Part shown: positions 52,728 through 62,373 of the stretch, one piece after another | Layout of the letters: every line of letters starts with the position of its first letter | Numbering within the stretch: the first letter of the stretch is position 1 | Assembly: GCA_947624655.1 (NCBI GenBank) | Contig: CANQLH010000003.1 | Coordinates: forward strand, 1-64,000 | Direction: 5' to 3' | Origin: an uncultured Clostridia bacterium | Lineage (GTDB): Bacteria > Bacillota > Clostridia > TANB77 > CAG-508 | DNA length: 64,000 nt | Translations under genes and position numbers: made by a program | The notes under the pieces: model-generated | The model's database searches: none | What the model saw: the letters and a program-made list of their open reading frames with translations, nothing else | What the model was told of the DNA's origin: nothing

Positions 52728-53690
52728 TTACTTTATATTAAATAGTATAAGCAAATATGCACAGTAAAATAACAAATATATAATTCCATTGTTCCTACTC
52801 ATTTCGTTTTTTGGAGGAATAATTGGAAAAAGAGAAAGTACAACTGTTGCTAATATTAAGACAGCCATTTCAACATTATATGAAATATTGTATGTAATAG
52901 GGGCAATTATACTTGATACTCCTATTATTAATAACATATTGAATATATTAGAGCCTAAAATATTTCCTATTGCAATGTCACTATTTCCTTTTATAGCTGC
53001 TGTTACACTTGTTACAAGTTCTGGAAGACTTGTTCCTACTGCAAGTATAGTTACACTTATTATTTTCTCACTTATATTAAACATCCTTGCTATAACTACT
53101 GAATTATCTACTGTAAAATCTCCTCCAAATTTTAATGCTATAATTCCTAAAACAATGTATATTATATCTTTTAGTATAGATGATTCCTTTTGTTCATCTT
53201 CCTTTTCGCTTGAGCTTTCTTCCTTATCAAACTTTTCTCCTTTTTTTGCCATAACGATAGTATAAATTATAAACATAATAAAAATTACAATTAATACTAT
53301 TCCTTCTAACTTTGATATATCTTGATTTAAGTTAGAAACACATAAAAATATAATTGTTATAATTAAGCAAATTGGTATTTCTATTAATCTAGTTTCCCTT
53401 TTGAATTTAATAGGTCTTATCACTGACGATAATCCTAAAATTAATAACAAATTACAAGCATTGCTTCCTACAACGTTTCCAACTGCCATATCAGGATAGC
53501 CCTCTATTGCAGATGTAATGCTTACAAATAGTTCTGGCATTGATGTTCCAATTGATACAATCGTTAGTCCTATAATTATCTCTGGTATGTGAAATCTTTT
53601 TGAAACATTGCTTGCTCCTTCAACTAAGAAATCTGCTCCTTTTATTAAAAGAGCAAATCCTAAAAGTATTAATACTACTGATAATATCAT
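52728..53690 (-). CDS. Calcium/sodium antiporter (CaCA family, YrbG-like)
   Basis: 320 aa, ten or so hydrophobic helices in two inverted halves. The alpha-repeat motifs are IVSIGTSMPELFVSITSAIEG and ILAVGTSLPELVTSVTAAIKG, both with the GNVVGSNACN / GNILGSNIFN continuation. A charged loop rich in Glu/Lys (GEKFDKEESSSEKEDEQKE) divides the halves. Likely exports Ca2+ in exchange for Na+ or H+. It is linked to mntP. Confidence 0.93.
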   Translation of the reverse strand: MILSVVLILLGFALLIKGADFLVEGASNVSKRFHIPEIIIGLTIVSIGTSMPELFVSITSAIEGYPDMAVGNVVGSNACNLLLILGLSSVIRPIKFKRETRLIEIPICLIITIIFLCVSNLNQDISKLEGIVLIVIFIMFIIYTIVMAKKGEKFDKEESSSEKEDEQKESSILKDIIYIVLGIIALKFGGDFTVDNSVVIARMFNISEKIISVTILAVGTSLPELVTSVTAAIKGNSDIAIGNILGSNIFNMLLIIGVSSIIAPITYNISYNVEMAVLILATVVLSLFPIIPPKNEMSRNNGIIYLLFYCAYLLILFNIK

Positions 53691-53708
53691 TCGTTATCCT
53701 CCTGTACT

Positions 53709-54098
53709 TTATATATATATTAAAATTTCATCATCATCTTTTAACTTATATTGTTTTCTCATATTTACATCTGTCACAATTTCAATTATATTTAATGGAT
53801 GGTCTCCATTTATTTTGTTATTCTTCTCAGTTCTTAATATGTATGCCTTAATACCTAATATTTCACATTCTTTAACATAAACATCAAAAGTACCACCATA
53901 TTCATATGGCAATATCTTTTCATTTTCTTCTAAAACAATATCTCTATCAAGTTCTACATTTAAAGTTCCTAAGAATAAATCCATTCCATATTTTTCTTTA
54001 AAAATCTTTTTAGCTTTTCCAACCCAAATATTCGCATTACCAAGTCCAGACTTTACTTTTCCCTTTAATACTGTTCTATTTACTAAATCACACATCAT
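53709..54098 (-). CDS. CTP-dependent riboflavin kinase-like protein (DUF120)
   Basis: 129 aa. LKGKVKSGLGNANIWVGKAKKIFKEKYGMDLFLGTLNVEL and the later YGGTFDVYVKECEILGIKAYILRTEKNNKINGDHPLNIIEIV match the RibK/DUF120 fold of archaeal CTP-dependent riboflavin kinases. Bacteria normally use ATP-dependent RibF, so this is unusual, although DUF120 genes occur in some clostridial genomes. It overlaps the next small gene by 11 bases. Binding-site residues (G-x-V-x-S-G-x-G) look intact. Confidence 0.75.
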   Translation of the reverse strand: MMCDLVNRTVLKGKVKSGLGNANIWVGKAKKIFKEKYGMDLFLGTLNVELDRDIVLEENEKILPYEYGGTFDVYVKECEILGIKAYILRTEKNNKINGDHPLNIIEIVTDVNMRKQYKLKDDDEILIYI

Positions 54099-54324
54099 AC
54101 TTATATTCTACATCCTCCATAAATGGGTAAATCTCAATTAAATATTTTTTAGTAACCATTGCCATTTTTGCAGGTGGATTTTTTTGGCCTATATGAATAA
54201 GTTTTTGTGTATAGCAATTCTCTGCTGTTTTAAATAATAAATATCTATTTTTTAGGTAGGTAAAATATACTTGATAGCCATCATCTAATATTTCTTCAAA
54301 TTCGTCAAATGTATATCCTTCCAT
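54088..54324 (-). CDS. Small hypothetical protein
   Basis: 78 aa: GYTFDEFEEILDDGYQVYFTYLKNRYLLFKTAENCYTQKLIHIGQKNPPAKMAMVTKKYLIEIYPF. I do not recognise it. It overlaps the DUF120 gene by 11 bases and lies 18 bases after ligA, so the three are probably co-transcribed. The overlap and good start (AGGTTGTATGG region) support it being real. Confidence 0.6.
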   Translation of the reverse strand: MEGYTFDEFEEILDDGYQVYFTYLKNRYLLFKTAENCYTQKLIHIGQKNPPAKMAMVTKKYLIEIYPFMEDVEYKYDV

Positions 54325-54342
54325 ACAACCTCCAAATAAGAT

Positions 54343-56336
54343 TTATTTTATCATCTCGTCAAATTCTGCCTCTGTAATAACTTTTATACCAAGGCTTTCT
54401 GCTTTTGTAAGTTTACTTCCTGCTTCTTCTCCTGCAAGTACATAGCTTGTTTTTTTAGACACTGAGCTTGATGTTTTACCACCAAATTTTTCTATAATTT
54501 CTGAGGCTTCATCTCTCGTATATTTTTCAAGGCTACCTGTTAAAACAAATGTCATTCCTGCAAATCTACCGTCTTTTTCTTCACTTTGTTCTTCCTTCAT
54601 GTTTACTCCTGCAGTTTTTAATTTGCTTATTAAATCCTTTGTCTGTTCTTGCGAGAAAAATTCATGAACACTCTTAGCAGTTATCCCTCCAATATCCTCT
54701 AATAAACTTAATTCTTTTTCACTTGCTTTCATAAGTCTATCAATACTTCCATATTCTCTTGCAAGTATTTTTGCAGATTTTGTACCAATGTGTCTTATTC
54801 CAAGTGCACTAATTAATTTATCTAAGCTGTTATTTTTACTTTCATTTATTGCATTTATTAAATTCGAAGCAAACTTTTCTCCGCTTTTCTTAAGTGAAGC
54901 TACATCTTCCTTTTTCAAATAATATATGTCAGCTATATTATTTAAAAGTCCTTTATCAACTAACCCCTCTATTATAAAATATCCGAAGTCCTTCTATATC
55001 CATTCCTGCTTTTGAAGCAAAATGAACTATATTTCTAAGTTTTCTTGCACTACATTCTATCCCAATACATCTTTTTATAGCTTCGCCATTTTCTCTTATT
55101 GCTGGTGCTCCACATACAGGGCATACATCTGGCATTTCAAAATTTAATTCATTTCCCGTTCTTTTTTTCTTAACAACTTCTACAACTTCTGGAATTACAT
55201 CTCCTGCCTTTTGTATTATTACGTGGTCACCTATTTTTAAATCCTTTGATTTTATAAAATCTTCATTATGAAGTGTTGTTTTAGATATAGTAGAACCTGC
55301 AAGTTTTATAGGCTCAAGTATCGCCATAGGAGTAATTGCTCCAGTTCTTCCAACTTGACAGACTATATCTTTTAAAATTGTTTCTTTTCTCTCTGGTGGA
55401 TATTTGTATGCAATAGCCCATCTAGGTGTCTTAAAGTTTGTGCCTAAGACTTCTCTTAGCTCTAAGTTATCTACCTTTATAACTGCTCCATCTGTTCCAA
55501 AACTCAAGCTTTCCCTAATTTTTCCAATTCTTTCTATCTCATTTATCGCTTCTTCTATACCCACACATAGTTTCTTAACTGGCTCTACATTAAATCCAAG
55601 TCTTTCTAAATATAAAAGTTGCTCATAATGTGAATTAAACTCGTTATTTTCTAGTCTTTGCACATTAAAAATATAAATATCAAGAGGTCTTTTTGCTGTT
55701 ATCCTACTATCTAGTTGTCTTAATGAACCGAGCAGCAGCATTTCTTGCATTTGCAAATGTCTTCTCCTCTAATATTTCTTGCTCTTCATTCATTTTCTCA
55801 AAATCTTCTTTTGATATAAATACTTCTCCACGAACAATTATATTTACATTTTCTTTAAGTTTTTTTGGTATATTTTTTATTGTCTTTAAATTAGCTGTTA
55901 CATTCTCTCCAATCTGTCCATTTCCACGAGTTGCACCTCTAACAAACTTACCATCTACATATTCAAGTGCAACTGACAATCCATCTATCTTTGCCTCAAC
56001 TGAATATTTTAATTCTTCTACATTTGTTTCTTTTCTTACACGTGCATCAAATTGCCTTAACTCTTCTATCGAAAATACATCTTGAAGACTTTGAAGCGGA
56101 ACCTCGTGTTCTACCTTATCAAATCCTTCTTTTACGTGTCCTCCAACCTTTTGAGTTAATGAATCTTTATCTATTAAGTCTGGAAATTCACTTTCAAGAT
56201 TCCTAAGTTCAACCATAAGCATATCATATTCAAAATCTGATATTTCTGGATTATCATCATCATAATATTTATTTGCATAATATTGAGTTTTTTCTCTTAA
56301 CTCTTGTATTCTCTTTTTTGCATTTTCTTTATCCAT
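54343..56336 (-). CDS. ligA: NAD-dependent DNA ligase LigA, with two CGG +1 shift sites
   Basis: Seals nicks with NAD+. 663 aa after joining: FANARNAAA-G-SLRQLDSRIT at 55728-55730 (G203, the NAAAGSLRQLD motif) and KAGMDIEGL-G-YFIIEGLVDKGLLNN at 54983-54985 (G451, HhH start). Adenylation lysine in VEAKIDGLSVALEY (KxDG), DGAVIKVDNLE, zinc-finger CPVCGAPAIRENGEAIKRCIGIEC, helix-hairpin-helix repeats and a BRCT domain (GRFAGMTFVLTGSLEKYTRDEASEI). An essential enzyme, so shifting must be efficient at both sites. Its leader carries a notable hairpin (see below). Confidence 0.95.
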
Positions 56337-56346
56337 AAGTTTTCTA

Positions 56347-56375
56347 TAAGATTATTTATTTGTTAAATAATCTTA
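56347..56375 (-). promoter_or_regulatory. Hairpin between a distant SD-like sequence and the ligA start
   Basis: Perfect 12-bp stem TAAGATTATTTA / TAAATAATCTTA within 12 bases of the ligA ATG. GAGGAGGGAG lies just upstream of the hairpin, too far away to serve as a normal ribosome site unless the hairpin brings it close. There is no T-run, so it is not a clear terminator. Suggestive only. Confidence 0.35.
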
Positions 56376-56402
56376 CTCTCCCTCCTCGTAAACTTTGTAT
56401 TT

Positions 56403-57008
56403 TTACATATCTTTTAATAAATCTTTTCCACCTCTAATATAATCCCAACCTGAGAATATCGTTGCAATTACAGAGATGCTAAGCATTACTGATGTAAGTA
56501 AATTAATTACAAGTTCAATTCCTGTTAATCTATATGTTAAGAAATTAAAGAATATATTTGTTCCATTTATATTAATAAATGCAAGTATTACTCCTATCAT
56601 TTGTGTTACAGTTTTAAGTTTACCCCAATTTGATGCAGCAATTACCTTTCCTCCCTGTTCAACTGCAATTAGTCTATATCCAGATACTGCAAACTCACGT
56701 GTTAAAACAATTATTGGTATCCAAGCGGGTATATTTCCTTGTTCAACTAGCATTAGCATTGCTGAAAGTACAAGTATTTTATCTGCTATTGGGTCTAAAA
56801 ATTTTCCAAAGTTAGTAATTTGATTTCTTGAACGAGCAATATTTCCATCTAGTTTATCTGTTATTGAAGCAATAATAAAAATCGCATTAATTATTAAATA
56901 CGATATTGGAATGTTAAATACTTCTCCTTGTATTCCTAAAAAAGGTATTATAACCATAATTGGAACTAACAAAATTCTTATAACCGTTAATTTATTTGGT
57001 AAATTCAT
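56403..57008 (-). CDS. pgsA: CDP-diacylglycerol-glycerol-3-phosphate 3-phosphatidyltransferase
   Basis: Committed step of phosphatidylglycerol synthesis. About 201 aa from ATG 57006-57008 (GGAGAATAAAA before it; the track start at 57026 is unlikely). CDP-alcohol phosphotransferase motif is DKLDGNIARSRNQITNFGKFLDPIADK (DGxxAR...GxxxDxxxD). Four or five hydrophobic helices. It lies between ligA and a terminator. No in-frame CGG was seen. Confidence 0.93.
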   Translation of the reverse strand: MNLPNKLTVIRILLVPIMVIIPFLGIQGEVFNIPISYLIINAIFIIASITDKLDGNIARSRNQITNFGKFLDPIADKILVLSAMLMLVEQGNIPAWIPIIVLTREFAVSGYRLIAVEQGGKVIAASNWGKLKTVTQMIGVILAFININGTNIFFNFLTYRLTGIELVINLLTSVMLSISVIATIFSGWDYIRGGKDLLKDM

Positions 57009-57060
57009 TTTTATTCTCCATTTCACATTAACATTTTTTTAATTATATAAAATAATAGTA

Positions 57061-57102
57061 AAAAAATAAAGAGGTTTTTAGAAATATTTAAAAAAACCTC
57101 TT
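57061..57102 (-). terminator. Terminator of the AI-2E family gene
   Basis: Minus strand: AAGAGGTTTTT, loop, AAAAACCTCTT, then TATTTTTTT. The stop codon of the AI-2E gene lies at the start of the stem. Confidence 0.8.
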
Positions 57103-58199
57103 ACCTTTTATCAAATATCGTTTTTACAATTCCTTTATCTATAAGTGTTTCAAATATTGGCTTTAGGATAATTACAATAATAGGGCCTAAAAGCAAGCCC
57201 ACTATCCCCATTGCCTTATAACCTGTGTACATTGCAATTAGTGTAAATATAGGATGTATACCAATATGATTACTTACTATCTTTGGTTCTAATAACTGCC
57301 TTACAATCGTTATTATCACATACAAAACAAATAATGAAACTGCAAGATTTATATCTCCATTCATTGCGACAATTATAGCCCACGGAATAATAACAGTACC
57401 AGAGCCCACTATTGGTAGTGCATCTGCAAATGCAATAAAAAGTGCCATAAGTAATGGATACCCTACATTCATACCATAAATTTGAAAGGCAAATAGGCCA
57501 ATAAGCACAAGTATAAAGTTTATAAGTATTAATATAGCTTGTGCTTTAAGATAACCTCCAAGAAGCCAAGTAATTTTTTTAACATTTTTGCTTAATTTTT
57601 TTACCCAATCTTTTGGAAAATGATGCTCAATTTGGTCTAAAATATACATTCTATCAGCACATATAAAATATGTTGCAAGTATAGTTATAACAATATATAT
57701 CCCGTGCAGTACCAATTTGCGATATTATAGATAACATAGAAGTTAAAAAGCCACTTATCCATTTCGACACATTTTCTAAAAGCTTCCCTGTCGAATTTTT
57801 TAAGACATCATTGACTTCACTTGATAACTGAAAGTCATCAAAATTAAATTTGTCAATAAAATTCATTATATATTCGTATCCTTCATCTATGTAATAATTA
57901 AGTGAAGAAAGTAAGTTCGAGCCTTCATCTATCAAAATTGCTATTCCCCAGATTAAAAGGCCTACAATTATAGCAAATACAAGAAATAGTACAATAATTG
58001 CACAGGCTTTTCTTGAAATCTTAGTCTTGCATGCAAACTTTCTTATAATTGGTTCTACCATTAATGATATAATAAAAGCAATCAAAAATGGCATGTAAAA
58101 TACAGCCATTTTGAATGCTAAATATATTCCTACTATGGTTATAGCAAGTGTTAAAATTCTTTTAATTACCTTTTTCCAATAGCCAACATCTACAACCAT
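57101..58199 (-). CDS. AI-2E family transporter (YtvI-like membrane protein), with one CGG +1 shift site
   Basis: 365 aa after joining at 57702-57704: ISQIGTA-G-IYIVITILATYFICADRM (G166; CGGG). Six to eight hydrophobic helices in the AI-2E/PerM pattern: FYMPFLIAFIISLMVEPIIRK at the start and ADALPIVGSGTVIIPWAIIVAMNGD and ILEPKIVSNHIGIHP-like (LLEPKIVSNHIGIHPIFTLIAM) in the C-terminal half. YtvI-like members act during sporulation; the transport substrate is unknown. Single gene with its own terminator. Confidence 0.9.
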
Positions 58200-58257
58200 A
58201 TATCCTCCTTTAGATATTCCTTGTCCTTTGTGATATATTAAATTATATTATATATGT

Positions 58258-58710
58258 TTAACAATTATTCTTAGAATTACATCCACATTTACATATGTTT
58301 TCAACCGTGTCTGACACTTCTTTTGCAGATACATTTTTGTGATTTGCAAGGTCTCCTAATGTAAGCATACCAACTACTCTATTGTTTTCTAGTACAGGTA
58401 TTCTTCTAACTTGCATATCTGACATTAATTTTGTTGCGTCCTGAACATCTGTCTCACACCCACAGCAACATACACTAGTTGTCATTATTTCACTAATAGG
58501 AGTTGACTTTGCATCTTTACCATTTGCTACACATCTTAAAGTTATATCTCTATCAGTTACTATTCCTACTACATTTTTATTCTCATCGCAAACTGGTAAG
58601 CTTCCAACATGATATTCATTCATTTTTCTTGCAACATCACTTGTTGCATCACTTGGCATGCAAGAGCATATATCAAGGCTCATACACTCTCTAACTTTCA
58701 TAACCTTCAC
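58258..58710 (-). CDS. CBS-domain protein
   Basis: 150 aa with two CBS motifs (MSLDICSCMPSDATSDVARKMNEYHVGSLPVCDENKNVVGIVTDRDI and VCCCGCETDVQDATKLMSDMQVRRIPVLENNRVVGMLTLGDL). Adenosyl-nucleotide or metal-responsive regulatory domains are usual. The cysteine clusters (CCCGC, CKCGCNSKNNC) are uncommon and might bind metal. Single gene; partner unknown. Confidence 0.85.
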   Translation of the reverse strand: MKVMKVRECMSLDICSCMPSDATSDVARKMNEYHVGSLPVCDENKNVVGIVTDRDITLRCVANGKDAKSTPISEIMTTSVCCCGCETDVQDATKLMSDMQVRRIPVLENNRVVGMLTLGDLANHKNVSAKEVSDTVENICKCGCNSKNNC

Positions 58711-58732
58711 ATTCCTTTCTTATAAATTTATT

Positions 58733-59348
58733 TTAGTCATCAGTTTCGTCTATGTTCTCTTCTGTTTCAAATATATCTTCTGGTGGTACTTCATTATATT
58801 CATATTCGTACATTTCATTATTTCTTATTCTATTTCTTTTTGGTCTTATTCTACTACTTGAAACATTACTATTCTTTTCTTGCTTATTTTCTTTATTTGT
58901 GTTATTTCCTTGCTCTTTAGATTTTTCTTCCTTCTTGTTTTGCATTTGTTTGTTAATTAAAGAATTTGCCTTGTCTATTGCATCCGGCATATAGTCTAAT
59001 AGTTTATCTAATGCAGAAGCATGACACACTGGTAAAAGTTTTACATTGTTTGATTGTACAACTAAAAATGCTACTGGGTTAATATTTACTCCGTGCTCCA
59101 CTTCCTCCTCCGAATGGCAATCTGTATTGAACTTGTTCTTCCTCGTCTTTTCTAGAGTATTCATTTATTGTTTCTCCCTTAAATTCGCTACCTCCTGCTG
59201 CAAACCCAAATGATACCTTAGAAATTGGTATAATTATTACATTATTATTTGTTTCAATTGGTTCTCCTATTATTGTATTTACATCAATCATATCTTGAAT
59301 ACTATTCATAGCTGTAATCATAAGACCTTCTATTGGATGTTCGCTCAT
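58733..59348 (-). CDS. Sporulation protein YtfJ-like, with one CGG +1 shift site
   Basis: 204 aa after joining at 59091-59093: LPFGGGSGA-G-VNINPVAFLVV (G86, the SGAG motif of YtfJ). The N-terminal GerW/YtfJ core is IEGLMITAMNSIQDMIDVNTIIGEPIE and ISKVSFGFAAGGSEF. The C-terminus is a charged, Lys/Asn-rich low-complexity tail (ENKQEKNSNVSSSRIRPKRNR). TTC GGA four codons before the site is out of frame and is read normally. It lies downstream of and overlapping a DUF2953 gene, a pairing common in sporulating Bacillota. Function in spore cortex or germination is not firmly known. Confidence 0.88.
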
Positions 59349-59931
59349 TTTTTATCATCCCTTTCTTTAATAAAATGTATATTACATAAATAATATGTAC
59401 CATTTTTACATTAATTATACAATTAAGTTTAAAATTTATAGAATTTCCAAATTTGTACAATGGCATAATATTAAATTTTACTTTTTCTTGGCTCGCACTC
59501 CTACATATACAGCTCACAATCGTAGAAATAAAAGTAACTAAAAATACTGTTATCATTACATCTTCTGTTCCTATTTCTGTAATTAAATTTAATTTTTCAA
59601 GTTTCGGCTTTAATAGTTTTAAAACTTCAAATATATTTACTTTTTTTGCTAGTTCTACATCCTTTTTTAAATCTTTTATGTTATTTTTTTCATTAATTTT
59701 TTCTATAAGTTTTTTACTAATCTTTATTTTAGCTATCTTTATTTTTCCAAATAGGTGTAGTTCTACATATATTCTAAATTCTTTTACCAATTTATTTTTT
59801 TTAAATCCATTTTCATAATTGCTTATATTTACCTTTTCTACATTCAACTTTATAGTAGAAGTAATAAGAAGAAATAGAAGTAGCAAAATTAAGCCCAAAA
59901 TGCCACAAAAAAATAGTAAAACTATTTTCAT
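59302..59931 (-). CDS. DUF2953 domain-containing membrane protein
   Basis: 209 aa. One N-terminal TM (IVLLFFCGILGLILLLLFLLIT), then the DUF2953 beta-rich region (STIKLNVEKVNI...VELHLFGKIKIAKIKI) and a hydrophobic C-terminal half. Partner of the YtfJ-like gene, whose start it overlaps by about 47 bases. Function unknown, often linked with sporulation. Confidence 0.75.
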   Translation of the reverse strand: MKIVLLFFCGILGLILLLLFLLITSTIKLNVEKVNISNYENGFKKNKLVKEFRIYVELHLFGKIKIAKIKISKKLIEKINEKNNIKDLKKDVELAKKVNIFEVLKLLKPKLEKLNLITEIGTEDVMITVFLVTFISTIVSCICRSASQEKVKFNIMPLYKFGNSINFKLNCIINVKMVHIIYVIYILLKKGMIKNERTSNRRSYDYSYE

Positions 59932-59992
59932 AACTTAAATCATCTCTTTTCGTTATATTTCTAGTTTTACCATTTTCTGTTAATTTATACAC

Positions 59993-60742
59993 CTATTTTT
60001 TCTTTTCTACTATTATATCTCCAAATAACATATCCTGAGCAGTCTGTACCTTATTTCTTCTTGACAATTCTAAAAGTCCTGTAAATGCAGTTATAACTTC
60101 TACCTTATTACATTTTGATAATGTATACATTTTATTAAATACAAATCTAGGCTTCCTTATAAGCTCTCTAAACATCTCTTTAACCTTACTTCCAACTGTA
60201 TACGTATCTTTAAGTGCAATTCTTTCAATATTTCTTGCATTAAGGTTTATTTTATTCTGATACCTTTCCATTGCATTAAGGTAAAGTTCAGATAATTGCT
60301 CCTTTTCATAGCTTTTCTCTAACTTTTGCTTAGGGAGTTTTATATTTTCTTGCATTCTAAAAATTCTATCTGAATATTTCTCATACATTTCTTTTAAAGT
60401 ACTTGTAATTTTCTTGTATTTTTTATACTCTATTATTCTTCTTATCAATTCTTCTTCAGTAAGTTCTTCTTCTCCTGAGTCATCTTTATTCGGAAGCAAT
60501 CCTTTAGATTTAATAAGAAGTAAAGCAGAAGCCATTATAATAAATTCGCTACTTACATCAAGTTTTTGCAACTTACATTGATTTATATATCCTATATATT
60601 GATCCGTTATTTCATTTAAATTTATATCATATATGTCCATTTTATTTTTATCGATTAAATGACACAATAAGTCAAGCGGGCCTTCAAAATTTTCTATTCT
60701 AATTTGTATCCTGTTTGTTTCTAACGATAATACAGTTTGCAT
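59993..60742 (-). CDS. scpA: Segregation and condensation protein A
   Basis: 249 aa kleisin that joins the Smc ATPase heads with ScpB. RIENFEGPLDLLCHLIDKNKMDIYDINLNEITDQYIGYI is the classic ScpA start. A C-terminal winged-helix region follows (VEVITAFTGLLELSRRNKVQTAQDMLFGDIIVEK). It lies 14 bases after recX in the recA-recX-scpA run. scpB is not in the window. No in-frame CGG was seen. Confidence 0.93.
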   Translation of the reverse strand: MQTVLSLETNRIQIRIENFEGPLDLLCHLIDKNKMDIYDINLNEITDQYIGYINQCKLQKLDVSSEFIIMASALLLIKSKGLLPNKDDSGEEELTEEELIRRIIEYKKYKKITSTLKEMYEKYSDRIFRMQENIKLPKQKLEKSYEKEQLSELYLNAMERYQNKINLNARNIERIALKDTYTVGSKVKEMFRELIRKPRFVFNKMYTLSKCNKVEVITAFTGLLELSRRNKVQTAQDMLFGDIIVEKKK

Positions 60743-60756
60743 TTACTTTATTCCTC

Positions 60757-61197
60757 TTATTCGTCTAATTTATTTAATATATCTAAGTCAAAACCTTTAT
60801 TTAGTAGATATAACTTTATTTTTTGTTCATCAGCTACTCTTTTTTTCTTTTCAATTATTATTTTTGCAGATTTAAGTTCATATTCTTCAAGTTTTTCTCT
60901 ATTTTCTGCAATATAATCTTCTATGTAGTCCGTTTGTATACCTTTTGCATATACTTTGTTTTTGAGTTCTTTAATTGACATTGACTTAAGCTTCATATAT
61001 TCTTCAAAAATTTTTTCTACATATTCTTTATCATTTATGTAGCCAGCTTCTTTAACGTATTCTATTATATCATCTAGCATATTTTCTTCAATTATGTTAC
61101 TAAATTTTTTTCTAACTTCATACTCTGTTCTTTTTTTATATAAAATATATTCCATTACCTTTGTCTTGTTTGCATCAAACTCTTCTATCGTATACAT
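60757..61197 (-). CDS. recX: Regulatory protein RecX
   Basis: 146 aa. Three short helical RecX repeats: VMEYILYKKRTEYEVRKKFSNIIEENMLDDIIEYVKEAGYINDKEYVEKIFEEYMK, then IKELKNKVYAKGIQTDYIEDYI and the last hairpin ADEQKIKLYLLNKGFDLDILNKLDE. RecX limits RecA filament activity. It lies 4 bases after the recA stop. No in-frame CGG was seen. Confidence 0.85.
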   Translation of the reverse strand: MYTIEEFDANKTKVMEYILYKKRTEYEVRKKFSNIIEENMLDDIIEYVKEAGYINDKEYVEKIFEEYMKLKSMSIKELKNKVYAKGIQTDYIEDYIAENREKLEEYELKSAKIIIEKKKRVADEQKIKLYLLNKGFDLDILNKLDE

Positions 61198-61201
61198 TAA
61201 A

Positions 61202-62269
61202 TTATTCTTCCTCTTCTATAAACTCTTCTGTTTCATTCTCCTCGTCTGTTGCTTCTACTAAGCTATTTTCAAATGCCTTTTGCATATTTTCTCTAATTTT
61301 CTTTTCTACTTCGTCCATTACTTCTGGATTGTCAACTAAATATTTCTTTACATTTTCTCTTCCTTGGCCTATTCTTTCGCCTTTATAACTAAACCATGAG
61401 CCACTTTTCTCAATAATATCAAGATTTACAGCTATGTCTAGTATATTTCCCTCTTTTGATATTCCTTTTCCATATAAAATGTCAAATTCAGCTTCTCTAA
61501 ATGGTGGAGCTACTTTATTTTTAACTATCTTTACTCTTGCTCTATTTCCGATAATTTCTCCATCAACTTTTATATTTTCTACTTTTCTTATATCCATTCT
61601 AACTGATGCATAGAATTTTAATGCTCTTCCTCCTGTTGTTGTTTCAGGATTTCCAAACATTACTCCAACTTTCTCTCTTAATTGATTTATAAATATAATA
61701 ACTGTTTTAGATTTGTTAACAGCTCCTGCAAGCTTTCTTAGTGCTTGTGACATAAGTCTTGCTTGAAGACCAATATGAGAGTCTCCCATATCGCCATCTA
61801 TTTCAGCTTTAGGTACTAATGCTGCAACAGAGTCAACTACTATTACATCTAATGCTCCACTTCTAATTAGTGATTCTGCAATTTCAAGTGCTTGTTCTCC
61901 TGTATCTGGTTGTGAAACTATTAAATCATTTATATTTACTCCTAAATTTTTTGCATATACTGGATCTAGTGCATGTTCTGCATCTATGAATGCTACTTCT
62001 CCATTTTCCTTTTGTGCCTCTGCAATTATATGTAATGCTAAAGTTGTTTTTCCAGAGCTTTCTGGTCCGTATATTTCTATTATTCTTCCTCTTGGAACTC
62101 CTCCAATTCCTAAAGCCATGTCCAAACTCAATGCTCCTGTTGGAATAGCCTCTACATTCATTGCTTTAAATTCTCCAAGTTTCATAACAGAACCTTTTCC
62201 AAATTGTTTTTCAATTTGTCCCATTGCCATTTCTAATGCCATTTTCTTTTCATTAACTTCTTTTGCCAT
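61202..62269 (-). CDS. recA: Recombinase RecA
   Basis: 355 aa, full length. [21 protein letters not shown] (Walker A), [38 protein letters not shown] (L1/L2 region) and [33 protein letters not shown]. An acidic tail ends the protein. ATC GGA and TAC GGA are out of frame and are read normally; the gene has no shift site. A clear promoter with a LexA-like dyad precedes it. Confidence 0.97.
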   Translation of the reverse strand: MAKEVNEKKMALEMAMGQIEKQFGKGSVMKLGEFKAMNVEAIPTGALSLDMALGIGGVPRGRIIEIYGPESSGKTTLALHIIAEAQKENGEVAFIDAEHALDPVYAKNLGVNINDLIVSQPDTGEQALEIAESLIRSGALDVIVVDSVAALVPKAEIDGDMGDSHIGLQARLMSQALRKLAGAVNKSKTVIIFINQLREKVGVMFGNPETTTGGRALKFYASVRMDIRKVENIKVDGEIIGNRARVKIVKNKVAPPFREAEFDILYGKGISKEGNILDIAVNLDIIEKSGSWFSYKGERIGQGRENVKKYLVDNPEVMDEVEKKIRENMQKAFENSLVEATDEENETEEFIEEEE

Positions 62270-62306
62270 ATATTATATCATCCTTTCTCGATAGTTATTG
62301 TTTTTA

Positions 62307-62353
62307 AAACGTTTGTTTGTAATTATTATATACTTAATATTTTTTTAGGTCAA
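62307..62353 (-). promoter_or_regulatory. recA promoter with LexA-like operator
   Basis: Minus strand: TTGACC at 62353-62348, 17-base spacer, TATAAT at 62330-62325. The dyad AAACgtttGTTT at 62307-62318 overlaps the expected start of transcription and resembles the clostridial LexA box (GAAC-N4-GTTT). SOS control is inference from position and pattern. Confidence 0.65.
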
Positions 62354-62373
62354 TACTTTTTTTTAAAATTTTT

